Below, one piece after another: positions 20,115 to 30,700 of a DNA stretch of 64,000 nucleotides; the stretch's first letter is position 1, and every line of letters begins with the position of its first letter. A model generated the notes under the pieces. That model saw only the letters and a program-made list of their open reading frames with translations, searched no databases and was not told the DNA's origin. The stretch spans positions 992,001 to 1,056,000 of the forward strand of contig NZ_AP024484.1 of assembly GCF_017347605.1 (NCBI RefSeq), read 5' to 3'. The position numbers and the translations under genes were made by a program. The DNA comes from Prevotella herbatica. Its GTDB lineage: Bacteria; Bacteroidota; Bacteroidia; Bacteroidales; Bacteroidaceae.

Positions 20115-20276
20115 TATTGTTCCTGCATTTTATTAGCTGACCACAAACCGAATGAAACTGCTTTAGCAGATAGTGTAGATAAGTGCTATGAGGAAAAATC
20201 TGCGGGAGACATTGGGGTTCTTTATGCAATTGATCGAGTACACTTGCGTGAGTATTCTCTCGCAGATTACGCATAG
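20115..20276 (+). pseudogene. Short coding-like remnant
   Basis: A 53-codon open stretch without its own start codon reads as ordinary protein (LLADHKPNETALADSVDK...DIGVLYAIDRVHLREYS) and ends at TAG 20274-20276. Its upstream frame is closed at 20112. It may be the tail of an older toxin or immunity gene displaced by recombination at the RHS 3' end. No family recognised. Confidence 0.3.
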
Positions 20277-20386
20277 GAATGTAGCCCTGCTGCATTCCTA
20301 TGCAGATATTATTACTTAATTTTGTGCTGTTGTAAAATGGTGGATAAAAGTACAAACATAATATTTGGTAACATAAATAACTTTTT

Positions 20387-20618
20387 TATTGCTGTCCGGT
20401 AAAACTTTTGTTTAAATTTAGTTGTTGCTAAAAGTGCTCTAAAACGAGTATATTTGTGCTTTTCCAAGGCTTTTATGTCTAATATATGGTAATATAAAGC
20501 CATTTACTCTTGTTTACTATTCAAAAGAAAAAGTAAGCCCCTTAGTTTGGAAAGCGCTTGAACTCCCTATAAATAAAGGACTTTAATACTTTCAATTTGT
20601 TTTTACCGGACAGCAATA
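20387..20618. mobile_element. MITE-like element, 18-bp TIRs and 9-bp target duplication
   Basis: Perfect 18-bp terminal inverted repeats (TATTGCTGTCCGGTAAAA at 20387-20404, reverse complement at 20601-20618) bound a 232-bp sequence. Immediately outside, TAACTTTTT is repeated directly at 20378-20386 and 20619-20627, a 9-bp target-site duplication. There is no transposase. The 9-bp duplication and TIR length suggest mobilisation by an IS4-type transposase elsewhere in the genome, but the parent element is not in this window. Confidence 0.85.
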
Positions 20619-20863
20619 TAACTTTTTATATCTTTGTCCTTAACAAAATAGACACTAGGTAGAGCAATAGGAGATAAATACGATGAAAGTAAATGCCTTC
20701 ATCTTTATTGTATGATAATGCCCCTAATGAATCTTTTGTCATAAATGAGTATTTACTAGCAAGTCTAAAATAAGAAAGCATGATATTATACGAATCCTAT
20801 TCTTCAAATATATCCTTCATCTATTTATAAATTATAGATATACATACTAACTTTTCATAGCCT

Positions 20864-23761
20864 TTATTTCTGACTATTTACAAATTCACGAGGACTCATG
20901 CCATATCGCTTTCTAAAGCACTTTCCAAAATAGCCAGAATCACTGAAACCAGATTTATATGCTATGTCGGCGATGCTTAATTCTGATGTTTTCAATAACT
21001 CTACGGCACAAGCTAACTTACGTTCCTTCACAAAATCAGAAGGAGATAAATCGGTTAGTGCTTTAAGACGTTTGAAGAATGAGCTTCTGCTCATACCCAA
21101 CTGTTTTGCTATTAATTCTATATCAAAATCTTCCTGCATAAGATTGCTATCAATAATGCTACTAACATTATCAACAAACAATTTATCCTGCTGTTCAAGA
21201 TAAAACTTCTTTTTAAATTCAGACACCTTTGTCTGAATATAGATGTCGTTCTTCATCTTCAACTGATACTTTGCATATCTTATGGCAAAATAAGCAGTTA
21301 CAACGAAAATAAACATATAAAATGTATATGCCCACCAAGTAGCCCACCAAGGTGGCAATATAGTTATCTGCATTCTGCAACTGCTCATCTTACCCGGATT
21401 GGCAGTATCTATTGCCTGAACAACAAAAGTATAATCTCCAGAAGGCACGTTAGTATAAGACGCAATTCTGTTGCTGCCATTGTAATGCCAGTCCTTATCA
21501 TATCCGTCTAGCTTGTAACGATAGTTCACTCCGTCACGATTATGAAAGTTCAATGCTGCAAACTCCAATGTAAACATTGACTGACTATGTTTAAGTTCCA
21601 GCCTGTCAACATAGTTTATAGCCTTATCAATAATTGGGTCATCAACATAACTACGTATATCCCTATTATTTACCTGACAGCCGACAATGTATACAGGATA
21701 TTTTACATTTTTCGTTTTAAGAGCCTCTGGTCGAAATGCTAATATTCCCTGTTTGCATCCCATCCATAATTCTCCATTAGAATTTTTCAAAGAAGAAGTC
21801 TCTTCCATATCCACATGTGGAAATCCGTCTGTATTATCAAAGTTCCTTATACGATCAGTGACAGGGTCATAACATGATAAACCATGATCATTACCGAGCC
21901 ACAGTCTACCACTATTATCCTCAAGAATGGAAACAATAACATCGTTTCGCAATCCCTCTCGTTTTCCAAGTGATTTAAATAAAGGAAGATTTTGTTTTTT
22001 ATCATATCCAGAAATACGACTCAGTCCACCGCCAAACGTACATACCCAAATATTCTGACGATGATCTTTATATAGTGCATAAACATCACTATTTGCCAAA
22101 GTATTAGTTTCTGTCAATCTGTATGAATTAAACTTGATGTGCCTAACGTCATCAAAGTTCGTATTAAAAGACATTAATCCGTCTATCGTTCCAACCCATA
22201 TTCTACCCCATCGGTCTTCAACCATATTCCTTACTTCAAGATATAGTCCATATCCCGGATAGTTTTTCATTCCGTTATATTTATTCTTGAACTCAATGCT
22301 GCCGTTATGTTCCACTATTAGATTCAAACCACCATCAAGTGTTCCAACCCAAATGCGCTTATGACTGTCCTCATAAGTAATATACACGTTATTACCACTT
22401 ATTGTCGACGGATTAGCAGCATTGTGCAAATAATGAACAAAACGGTATCCTCCCTCAACGCTCTTATCAGGTAAAGCCTTTACGAGTCCATCACCTTTAG
22501 TTGACAACCACAGATTTCCTTTATGGTCTGCCATGATATAATAAACGCTTCCTATATGATATCTGTCATAAGAATATTTGAACTTCAATTTGCCGTTTAT
22601 GTCAAGTACATAAAGATTCTTACTGCGTGTGCCGACCCAGACATCTCCATTTTTAAGTTGAAACAAAGACCTCACACCTTCTTTATCACATGGCGGTAAA
22701 GGAATTATACGGAACTGACGTTTAGGAAAATTAAAACGATAGATACCATTGTTTGTTGACGAAAGCCATAAAATACCATCACGATCCATATTCATACTGA
22801 AGAAATGCGCTCCATGCTTTTCATCACGCAATTGCGGCAACGTTACAACATTACGCATTTCAAGAGTCTTTCTGTCTATATAAAGAGCCTCACCTGCCTC
22901 AGTGAGATAGAACACACCATGCTCACCAGCATCACAAAAGGAAGGAGAAGTGATACGACCGAAGTAAGAAAACGGAAACAGTTTTTGTTTTCCGTTACGA
23001 GGATTAAAATATTTTATCGAAGTAGCGCCAACTGTCCATAAGCATCCTAAACAATCCTTATATATATTTGACTCAACAGATTTTCGCTGAAAATAAGTAT
23101 ACCATTGTTTCTTTGTCCATTTGCTTCCTTTAAGTGGTTGAACAAAAATGCGATAGTCTTTGCCTACCCAACCAGCGTAACCAGAACGTATATCAACAAG
23201 GTTATCCTTTAGTTGATAATCAAACTTATTTATCTTTCCACGTGAAGACGCAATCAACTGCACTTTGATTCTTCCGTCGGGTAACGTATATGCCTGTAAT
23301 AGGCTTTTATCTTTCGTAAGCAGTAACACTTTTCCTTCAGGTGTAGACTGTATCTTTATTATCTGCAAATTACGTGAATACGGTTTCAGTTCATCAAAGA
23401 TATTTTCAAACCGCTCTGTACGTTTAAAGAATACCGATAATTTCCAATCCAAAGTTTTTATCCAGATATTTCCCTGACCATCTTCCATAATAGTTTCTAT
23501 CTTACGTGGAGGTTGATCAGAAACTATGCTCACGGCATTTGAATAGTTTTGAAAACGAGTTCCGTCAAAACGTGTAAGTCCATACCATGTACCAAACCAC
23601 ATAAACCCTTCTTTGTCTTTCAAAGAACAGTTTACAATATTGTTTGGCAATCCATTTTGTTCAGTGTAATGAGAAACTAACAAATCATCCTTTTCCGTAT
23701 TCTGCGCAAAAGCTGAAACGGAAAGCAAAACAAAAAGTAGTATGTAGGCTAGTTTTCTCAT
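20864..23761 (-). CDS. Membrane-bound sensor with AraC domain, kinase-less HTCS-like regulator
   Basis: Predicted glycan-sensing transcription regulator of 965 residues. A signal peptide (1-19) is followed by a long periplasmic two-propeller region of Reg_prop repeats (GFMWFGTWYGLTRFDG, GRLWLGNDHGLSCYD). Next come a Y_Y_Y domain (FAALNFHNRDGVNYRYKLDGYDKDW, about 715-735), one membrane helix (about 805-830) and a C-terminal AraC helix-turn-helix pair (about 875-965: IAKQLGMSRSSFFKRLKAL, SIADIAYKSGFSDSGYFGKCFRKRYGMSP). A classical hybrid two-component regulator has HisKA, HATPase and receiver domains between membrane and DNA-binding part; here only about 45 residues separate them. It is 21 bases after the GH2 gene, the last gene of that operon, suggesting feedback control of the operon. 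Confidence 0.9.
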   Translation of the reverse strand: MRKLAYILLFVLLSVSAFAQNTEKDDLLVSHYTEQNGLPNNIVNCSLKDKEGFMWFGTWYGLTRFDGTRFQNYSNAVSIVSDQPPRKIETIMEDGQGNIWIKTLDWKLSVFFKRTERFENIFDELKPYSRNLQIIKIQSTPEGKVLLLTKDKSLLQAYTLPDGRIKVQLIASSRGKINKFDYQLKDNLVDIRSGYAGWVGKDYRIFVQPLKGSKWTKKQWYTYFQRKSVESNIYKDCLGCLWTVGATSIKYFNPRNGKQKLFPFSYFGRITSPSFCDAGEHGVFYLTEAGEALYIDRKTLEMRNVVTLPQLRDEKHGAHFFSMNMDRDGILWLSSTNNGIYRFNFPKRQFRIIPLPPCDKEGVRSLFQLKNGDVWVGTRSKNLYVLDINGKLKFKYSYDRYHIGSVYYIMADHKGNLWLSTKGDGLVKALPDKSVEGGYRFVHYLHNAANPSTISGNNVYITYEDSHKRIWVGTLDGGLNLIVEHNGSIEFKNKYNGMKNYPGYGLYLEVRNMVEDRWGRIWVGTIDGLMSFNTNFDDVRHIKFNSYRLTETNTLANSDVYALYKDHRQNIWVCTFGGGLSRISGYDKKQNLPLFKSLGKREGLRNDVIVSILEDNSGRLWLGNDHGLSCYDPVTDRIRNFDNTDGFPHVDMEETSSLKNSNGELWMGCKQGILAFRPEALKTKNVKYPVYIVGCQVNNRDIRSYVDDPIIDKAINYVDRLELKHSQSMFTLEFAALNFHNRDGVNYRYKLDGYDKDWHYNGSNRIASYTNVPSGDYTFVVQAIDTANPGKMSSCRMQITILPPWWATWWAYTFYMFIFVVTAYFAIRYAKYQLKMKNDIYIQTKVSEFKKKFYLEQQDKLFVDNVSSIIDSNLMQEDFDIELIAKQLGMSRSSFFKRLKALTDLSPSDFVKERKLACAVELLKTSELSIADIAYKSGFSDSGYFGKCFRKRYGMSPREFVNSQK

Positions 23762-23782
23762 TACACCGTCAAAAATACAAAA

Positions 23783-26338
23783 TTATTTTGAGATTCCGAA
23801 ATCTGCTTGTTGCTGTTCTACCTCTTTAAGCATTTTTTCTTTCTCCTTAGCTGATAATACTGTACCATTATGCTTTTCGGTTATGTTAGATGAATTATCG
23901 GAGCTTTTCTTATTAAACTGCTGTATAAAGCAGAAACTACCTTCATAAGGAACAGACTGAATATCGAGCTCGGCTGGAGTTGGTGCATGCGTACCAGGGA
24001 ACTGCACCTCTGCACGAATATGAATTTTACCTGCTTTACGTGTTGAACGCAACAAAATAGGAGCTGAGCCCCACTCTACAGCACGCGGGTTGGCATTTAT
24101 TGTGCCGTCATCTATGATGCGACCTTCTCCAGTAACAGTAAACTTAACATCTTCTTTCGCCAGACGACGCACGTTACCATTATCATCAGTAACCTCTGCC
24201 ACAACAACGACGAAGTCGGAACCATCTGCAACCAAAGGTTTCCCCATTGTGTCTGCATATAAACGAAGACGGGTGCTGCGACGTGAAGGCATGCGGCGTG
24301 AAGTGCAAACTACTTTACCATCAACAATACCTTGTGCAACCATATTCACTTTCTGCCAGTTCTTCTTCACATAACTATAGTTACGAGCTTCAAAGAAGTT
24401 CCATGCACCCTTGAATATAACTGGAGCAGAATACTGCTGATTATGAACAACAGGCAATGTCCAACTCTTTTCACCATCATATAAACTAAGGCGTACACTG
24501 TCGCAATTTGAGAATACAACGACATCACTATCCGAGAACGGAGTCATCTCATTAGCTATATTCACAACTGGTTTGCTTCCCAATGTCTCATACATAGCTG
24601 CTGCATATTTTGGTTGACGGAAAGCATCAAAGTCACCACCCCAATAAGGATCTGGATGATAGCCTCGCTGATGATCAAAAGGATGCCACTGTGCACCACC
24701 TATAAACTGACTAGTGGAAGTAAACATCTCACCAGTCGTCTTAGCTAGTGACAAAGCCTGAACAAGTTGAGGATGTTCTCCCCAGCTACGACTTGCGCGA
24801 TTTATACAGTTATGAGCGTACCAATCATCAACAATTTCACCAAATTCACGTGTAAATATACATTGACGTGGACTATTAGGTTTTAAGTCATCACCAGGCC
24901 AACCATATACAACATCGTAATGATCACGTACTCCCGCTGAATTTAAATCAGCGGCAGCTGCCGGACGATATGGATAAGGGTATTCGTCTCTAGTAATCTG
25001 CAATGATTTCAAAGAGAATTCCAGTGGATAGTGGGTCTCGTTAAGTATCGGTTCCCACATAAGCACAGAAGGATGATTTCTGTCGCGTCTTATTATATGA
25101 CGAGTATTATCCAATACACGATTTTCAAAGATTGAATCCTTATTCCAGAATTGCCAACCAGGAGTAGCTACGATAACAAAGATGCCCAATTCGTCGCATG
25201 CGTCCATGAACGAAGGGTCCTGAGGATAATGAGCTGTTCGGATAATATTGAATCCACAATTCTTTAATCTCATCACGTCACGCCACTGCTGACTATTTGG
25301 GACAGCATTACCTACATAAGCAAAGTCCTGATGACGATTACCCCCTATAAGTTTACGATATTTCTTGCCATTAAGCCAGAAGCCATCCTTTCCACGAAAC
25401 TCTATAGAACGGATTCCTATCTTTGTCATTCCACCGTCAAGAGTCTTTGAGCCTTCATTAACACGTGTAACAAGATTATAAAGATATGGACTTTCAGGCG
25501 ACCATAGTTTAGGATTGCGCAAAGATATCTTTTGAGAAACACTTTTCTGTCCTGCAGGAATAACAATTCCTTCATGCACTCGCTTAATTACCTTACCACA
25601 AGAATCAACAAGCGTGTTCTCAATATTTAAATGACGTACCTTGTTTGAAACGTTCCTCACATTAACATCGATTATAACGTCAGCTGAATGTGTTGATATA
25701 TTAGCATAATGAACAAATATACCTGCGTCACGCCTATCTTCGGCAAGCGGACTTGTAATAAATACATCGTTTTTAGCAATTAGCCATACATCACGGTATA
25801 TTCCACCATGATAAGCAAAATCCAAGGCATACTGTGGTTTTCCTGGAGGATAATTCTTATCATCTGAATTGTCAGCCATCACAGCAACAACACAACTATC
25901 ACCTTTGTGAAGTCCGAATTTATCAAGATCTACTATTATCGGAAGATAACCACCAAAATGTGTAGTGGCTAATTTTCCATTGATATATACATCTTGCTTA
26001 CCCATTATCGCCTCAAAATATATTTCACTGCGATTGGCTGGTACTACAAAATGCTTTCTATACCATGCTTTACCTTGATAGTTGCGGCATCCACTAGCCT
26101 CAGCCGGTTCGAGTTTCACACAGTGCGGAGTTGAAACTACTTCCCAACCACTATCATTAAAGTTTACTGATTCGGCATTGGCTACATCACCAAGACAAAA
26201 GCGCCATTCGGGATTAAAATTCCACACTTGACGTCCCTGTGAAACAATAGGGAAAAGTCCATCAACAGACGTGTCGTTCTTTGCCAAACAAGTAGTGAAT
26301 GACAATATTGCGACAAACAATAATATTATTTTCTTCAT
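23783..26338 (-). CDS. GH2 beta-glycosidase (beta-galactosidase/galacturonidase type)
   Basis: Exported glycoside hydrolase family 2 enzyme. Start chosen at ATG 26338, three codons inside the longest frame, because it opens a clean signal peptide (MKKIILLFVAILSFTTCLA). Domains: jelly-roll sugar-binding domain with AWYRKHFVVPA and DVYINGKLATTHFGGY, Ig-like domain, TIM barrel, then C-terminal Ig-like domains and a charged coil-like tail. Acid/base Glu434 is in MWEPILNETHYP and nucleophile Glu498 in FTREFGE. It sits in the GH2-GH106-esterase operon, 13 bases after the esterase. GH2 covers beta-galactosidase, glucuronidase and galacturonidase activities, so the sugar cannot be fixed from sequence. 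Confidence 0.85.
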   Translation of the reverse strand: MKKIILLFVAILSFTTCLAKNDTSVDGLFPIVSQGRQVWNFNPEWRFCLGDVANAESVNFNDSGWEVVSTPHCVKLEPAEASGCRNYQGKAWYRKHFVVPANRSEIYFEAIMGKQDVYINGKLATTHFGGYLPIIVDLDKFGLHKGDSCVVAVMADNSDDKNYPPGKPQYALDFAYHGGIYRDVWLIAKNDVFITSPLAEDRRDAGIFVHYANISTHSADVIIDVNVRNVSNKVRHLNIENTLVDSCGKVIKRVHEGIVIPAGQKSVSQKISLRNPKLWSPESPYLYNLVTRVNEGSKTLDGGMTKIGIRSIEFRGKDGFWLNGKKYRKLIGGNRHQDFAYVGNAVPNSQQWRDVMRLKNCGFNIIRTAHYPQDPSFMDACDELGIFVIVATPGWQFWNKDSIFENRVLDNTRHIIRRDRNHPSVLMWEPILNETHYPLEFSLKSLQITRDEYPYPYRPAAAADLNSAGVRDHYDVVYGWPGDDLKPNSPRQCIFTREFGEIVDDWYAHNCINRASRSWGEHPQLVQALSLAKTTGEMFTSTSQFIGGAQWHPFDHQRGYHPDPYWGGDFDAFRQPKYAAAMYETLGSKPVVNIANEMTPFSDSDVVVFSNCDSVRLSLYDGEKSWTLPVVHNQQYSAPVIFKGAWNFFEARNYSYVKKNWQKVNMVAQGIVDGKVVCTSRRMPSRRSTRLRLYADTMGKPLVADGSDFVVVVAEVTDDNGNVRRLAKEDVKFTVTGEGRIIDDGTINANPRAVEWGSAPILLRSTRKAGKIHIRAEVQFPGTHAPTPAELDIQSVPYEGSFCFIQQFNKKSSDNSSNITEKHNGTVLSAKEKEKMLKEVEQQQADFGISK

Positions 26339-26351
26339 ACTAAACATTTTC

Positions 26352-27761
26352 TTACCAATTATCCGTACGGAAAGAACTTACCGGCAAACCATCATGAAAC
26401 AAGTCGCCTACAGCCCAATCATGAAATGCATATCTCACTGCAACGGGATGCTTTACTTCGTCACTCTTTACATATACCTGATTGCGTGAAATCCAAGCCT
26501 TTGCGGGATGAAAGACTTTGTCGGCTCCGGCAACTTCAAACAAGTCACTCGACGTAGAATTATTGAAATATACCCATTCACGACTGCGACTAAACGAAAC
26601 GACAGCAGTGTCACCATCAAACTTCACTCCGCTATAAGCAGCAAATTCAGGAAGTCCGTTCACATTATATGTATTCTTCAAAGCAAGCATAGCAAGACGT
26701 TCGCCAGCCTCTCGCTTCTTACGTGGATGAATACCATATTGCAAACCTGCATCCATTAATACAGCCATGCGACAATTATCAACATTGGTTTCTACCATAG
26801 ACTGCTGCTCACGAAGATACGCACTGTTGTAATTCCAGTTGATTAAAGAATAATCGTATGGAGCTATCTGGCAGTAGTAGAAAGGAAAAGATCCTTCTTT
26901 CCATTCATTTCTCCATCCACTTATCATCTTCTGCATAAGAGCAGAATAAGAAGATGCACGATTTACATTGTCCTCTCCCTGATACCATATCACACCACGC
27001 ATAGTGAAACCTATCAGTGGACGCAACATTCCATTATATAAAGCTGTAGGACAACGTTGTGCTCGTTTGTCAACATCAGTCTGGTCAGTTGGCAGCTTCA
27101 CATCAGGAAATGCCTTCAACCAATCAGAAGACATCCATGCTTCACAAGCACTGCCACCCCATGAGGTTACAATAAGTCCTACAGGAATACGTAAACTCTT
27201 ACGCAACATTGAACCAAAATAATATGCCGTTGCACTGAACTGGCGTATTGTCTCAGCATCCGCAGCATTCCATTTTCCCTGCAATGTATCTACAGCCTGC
27301 AAACGGGCATTGCGACTGACCGTAAACAAGCGTAAGTCTTTGTCGGCTCCAGTAATAAGTTCATGTAATGCCCCATCAACAGGTTGTGCCTTAAATCCCT
27401 TCATCGGCATTTCCATATTGCTCTGTCCACTACATATCCAAACTTCCCCGATAAGGATATTATGCAATGTAAGTGCCTTGCCATCAGAGAGACTTATATC
27501 ATAAGGACCACCAGCATCAGGAGTACTGATCTTCAATTTCCATTTCCCATCATCTCCAACTTTCACCTTGTAAGTCTTACCATTCCATGACGTAGTAATC
27601 TTTACTGTTTTTAATGCATCGGCAGTTCCCCATATATTACAATCAGAATTGCGTTGCATGACCATATTGTCGCCAAACATGTGCGGCAATTTGATTTCTG
27701 CTTTCATAACCATGGCAGACAATGTCATTGCCATGCCAACAAGTAGTCTGTTGTATTTCAT
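26352..27761 (-). CDS. Exported SGNH acetylesterase (sialate O-acetylesterase-like)
   Basis: Carbohydrate O-acetylesterase of the SASA/DUF303 group. Signal peptide 1-21 (ending VMKA). The nucleophile Ser114 lies in the block I motif CSGQSNMEMPM, GVIWYQGEDN carries the Gly/Asn-type oxyanion block, and His345 lies in GIHPRKK, the usual catalytic DxxH region. At 469 residues it has typical length. In this operon, between GH106 and GH2, it most likely removes acetyl groups from a pectin side chain so that the glycosidases can act, rather than from sialic acid. Spacing of 7 bases to the GH106 gene and a few bases to the next GH2 shows one transcript. Confidence 0.85.
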   Translation of the reverse strand: MKYNRLLVGMAMTLSAMVMKAEIKLPHMFGDNMVMQRNSDCNIWGTADALKTVKITTSWNGKTYKVKVGDDGKWKLKISTPDAGGPYDISLSDGKALTLHNILIGEVWICSGQSNMEMPMKGFKAQPVDGALHELITGADKDLRLFTVSRNARLQAVDTLQGKWNAADAETIRQFSATAYYFGSMLRKSLRIPVGLIVTSWGGSACEAWMSSDWLKAFPDVKLPTDQTDVDKRAQRCPTALYNGMLRPLIGFTMRGVIWYQGEDNVNRASSYSALMQKMISGWRNEWKEGSFPFYYCQIAPYDYSLINWNYNSAYLREQQSMVETNVDNCRMAVLMDAGLQYGIHPRKKREAGERLAMLALKNTYNVNGLPEFAAYSGVKFDGDTAVVSFSRSREWVYFNNSTSSDLFEVAGADKVFHPAKAWISRNQVYVKSDEVKHPVAVRYAFHDWAVGDLFHDGLPVSSFRTDNW

Positions 27762-27768
27762 ATATATT

Positions 27769-30700
27769 TTAGTATTTTAATTCCACAGGTCCAATAAGTC
27801 CCGCATTCAGTAGTTTATCATCTTTCATTCTATACGGCGCATTAGTCCAGATGCCAGAAAACGGAGGATTTCCGATATCATTTCCACGCAAGGCGTTAGC
27901 CCATGTGTTAGTGACTATTATCTTAATAAAATTATCGCCTTTTCTCAAAGCCTTAGTAACATCCACCTCATAAGGTGATGTCCATGCCACCCCGCAATCT
28001 ACATCATTTACGAATACATGCGCAATATCACATACTTTTCCTAAAGATAACGTTGCATTCTGTCCTTTTAGTATATCACATCGCAAATGAGTTGAATATT
28101 CTGCAGAACCACTATAATATCGTATCTTGGCATTATCAGAAATACTCCAATCGTTAGGGAGATTCGTATTTACATTAATCCCTGTCGCATCAAAAGTCAA
28201 CTGCCAATCACCGTTAACATTCACGACTTTATCATATACTGGCAACTTTGATAATGTTGTTGACTGAACACGATGAGGAAATATGACGAATACAGAACCA
28301 TGAGATGGCAATGTAATTTCTACATTTGCAAAACCATTATCCATGCTACATGATGAAGGACTGAAATAAATGTCTTTCTGTGCATCATACAACATACATC
28401 CCGTTATATCAGCTTGTCGCATAATGGCATTGAATGTCATAATACGAGCAAACTGATTACTAAGGAAGTAGATATCATCACCGCTTTTTGCTTTCACATG
28501 ATTAAAGGCGATACCATTAGGCACCACGATATCCCTTGGAATACCAGCTGATTTAAATGTGTCATCCGTATAAGGAACATCGATAACAGTTACTCCACTC
28601 CTACGAAGTTTTTTTATTCTATCAGCAATAACTTTTGAATACCCTGAAAACGAAGGTGTCATCTTTGTCTTTCCCGGCATAACCAATATACCATAACTTA
28701 TGCCACCAGGCATTACAATACGACCATCAACGATTTTAGCATTCAAAAGAGCATCACTGTTCATTGAATCATAATGATATCCGTGTAACGGATTTATCCA
28801 ATCATTTAAATTCATGATACCCGAAGCATGTACCACTCCGACAGGACTTTCCTCAAGAGGTTGGTTTTTATTCTCCAATCGTCTACATTCTGATTCTACA
28901 AGCTCATTACCAAACAAGCCTGGAAGAATATCTACAAGACGGTCGGGAGTGAAAGAGCGCGATGGCATTTCCTCACCTGTAAACACAGCAATATCCACAA
29001 CTGGCGTACCGCTCTGCAACATTTTCTGACACCTATTGATATAATCAACTAATGCACCAGACTCATGATACCAAGTATTATCACGCTGGAAGAAAAGTCC
29101 TATTCCATCAAGTGTCATACCTGGTTTTCTGTCAGTCCACGGATTATGAGTATTTACATGAAAGAACAATTTATTCATGCCTAATGCAAAGTTATGATCA
29201 AGAAGCGGTTTTATCATCGCTGGCGTTTCATTCCATACCCCTCTGACTTCCGTAAATCCTTCAGCTTGAACTATCGGTTTTCCATATATATGAGCACCGC
29301 TTATTGCATCAAGCATATCACTAGGTTTATCATGAGTTGGTAAATTTAGCCAAAACTCGCCCATAGGAACATCTGAATATTTGTAATGTTCAAGACCATC
29401 GGCAACAAATGTAGGAGCGATACTCTCATGACTTATCTTGCGTCCATGTTGATGTGCGTATTTTTCTACTGTCTTGAAAAATATTTCATTAACAAGATCA
29501 TTCTGCGTACTTCTTATATCGCGCAATACTCTTTCGCTTTGAGCGGCACTCTCCAATGATATTCCTGCCATTACCGGAAGCCAATCAATAAGATTATAAC
29601 CTCGACGTGACTTAAATTCCTTGGCAAATTGATATCCCCAGTTTTGAGTTCCACATTCCCAACTGTCTACATGAAGATATTTCACTACAGAAGAATGACT
29701 GCGTGATAGGAAAAGTGAATACCAATTATCTAATAGTTTATTTACTGCAGATGAAGAAAACTCGTCAACTTCCAAACCCTTTCCGCCTCCTGCCGTAGCA
29801 TTCATCTGTCTGGTAGAAGTATGTCCCATGCGCAATATGCGCCATGTTCCATTTGGAAGTTTTCCAACTACACGTCCATTATTCAGTTTTAATCTTATAA
29901 TATCTGACTTCTTTATGCAATCCCCATCAGGCACTTCATCTTTCGTTGTTTCAGGAGCCACTAACCATGTGAATCCAGCCTTGCCACGCCATTGTGAAAT
30001 AACTGGTGACAGACCGAAATTCACCGACTTTAATTTAAAGTTTGGTTTCCATTTTGCGGCATCCAAATCTTCGCTTCCTGGTTCTGTTCCGTCTGGACTC
30101 CATTCCAGTCTTACAAATTTTGCAGAAACAGGACTTATCGCATAAGTAAAACCATATCCAGTACTTTGCCAACCTTGTCTAGCAGGTTGAAGTTGTGAAG
30201 CCAACTTAAACTCATTTCCATCATCAGACACCATAACCTTAACACGCTGACATTGTATATTGTTTCCCGAAGGTATAATATCAATGCTGCGCAAAGTCAC
30301 TTTTCTGCCAAGATTATACTCGATCCAACAAGATTTGGAAGCATTAAAACTACCATTTGGATTTACAACCAAATTATCAGAATGAGATACAACAACAGGT
30401 TTCACTTTCGTTGTATCATATTTCACGGGCAATGCAAATGCGGCTATATCTTCATAATAGCCCATGTATGCCTCTGGGCGAACTAATTTTATATGATCAG
30501 ATGATGATGAATTAACAGATATGATTGTGTCACTCCACACAACTTTCTGCATACTCTCGGCTGGAGATATGCATGGAGCACCGGCAAGAGCAAAACCATC
30601 ACAGATATGAATACCCATATCAAGCCCAAGGGAATCGGCTTGTGAAAAAGAATAATCCACCATCTCCCAGAATTTAGGTGATAACTGTGTCGCATCACCA

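Larger units (their letters stand above)
20037..20863. other. 827-bp gap between RHS operon and regulator gene
   Basis: Apart from the coding remnant at 20115-20276 and the MITE at 20387-20618, no gene is seen. No strong terminator was found for either of the convergent neighbours. Confidence 0.6.
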
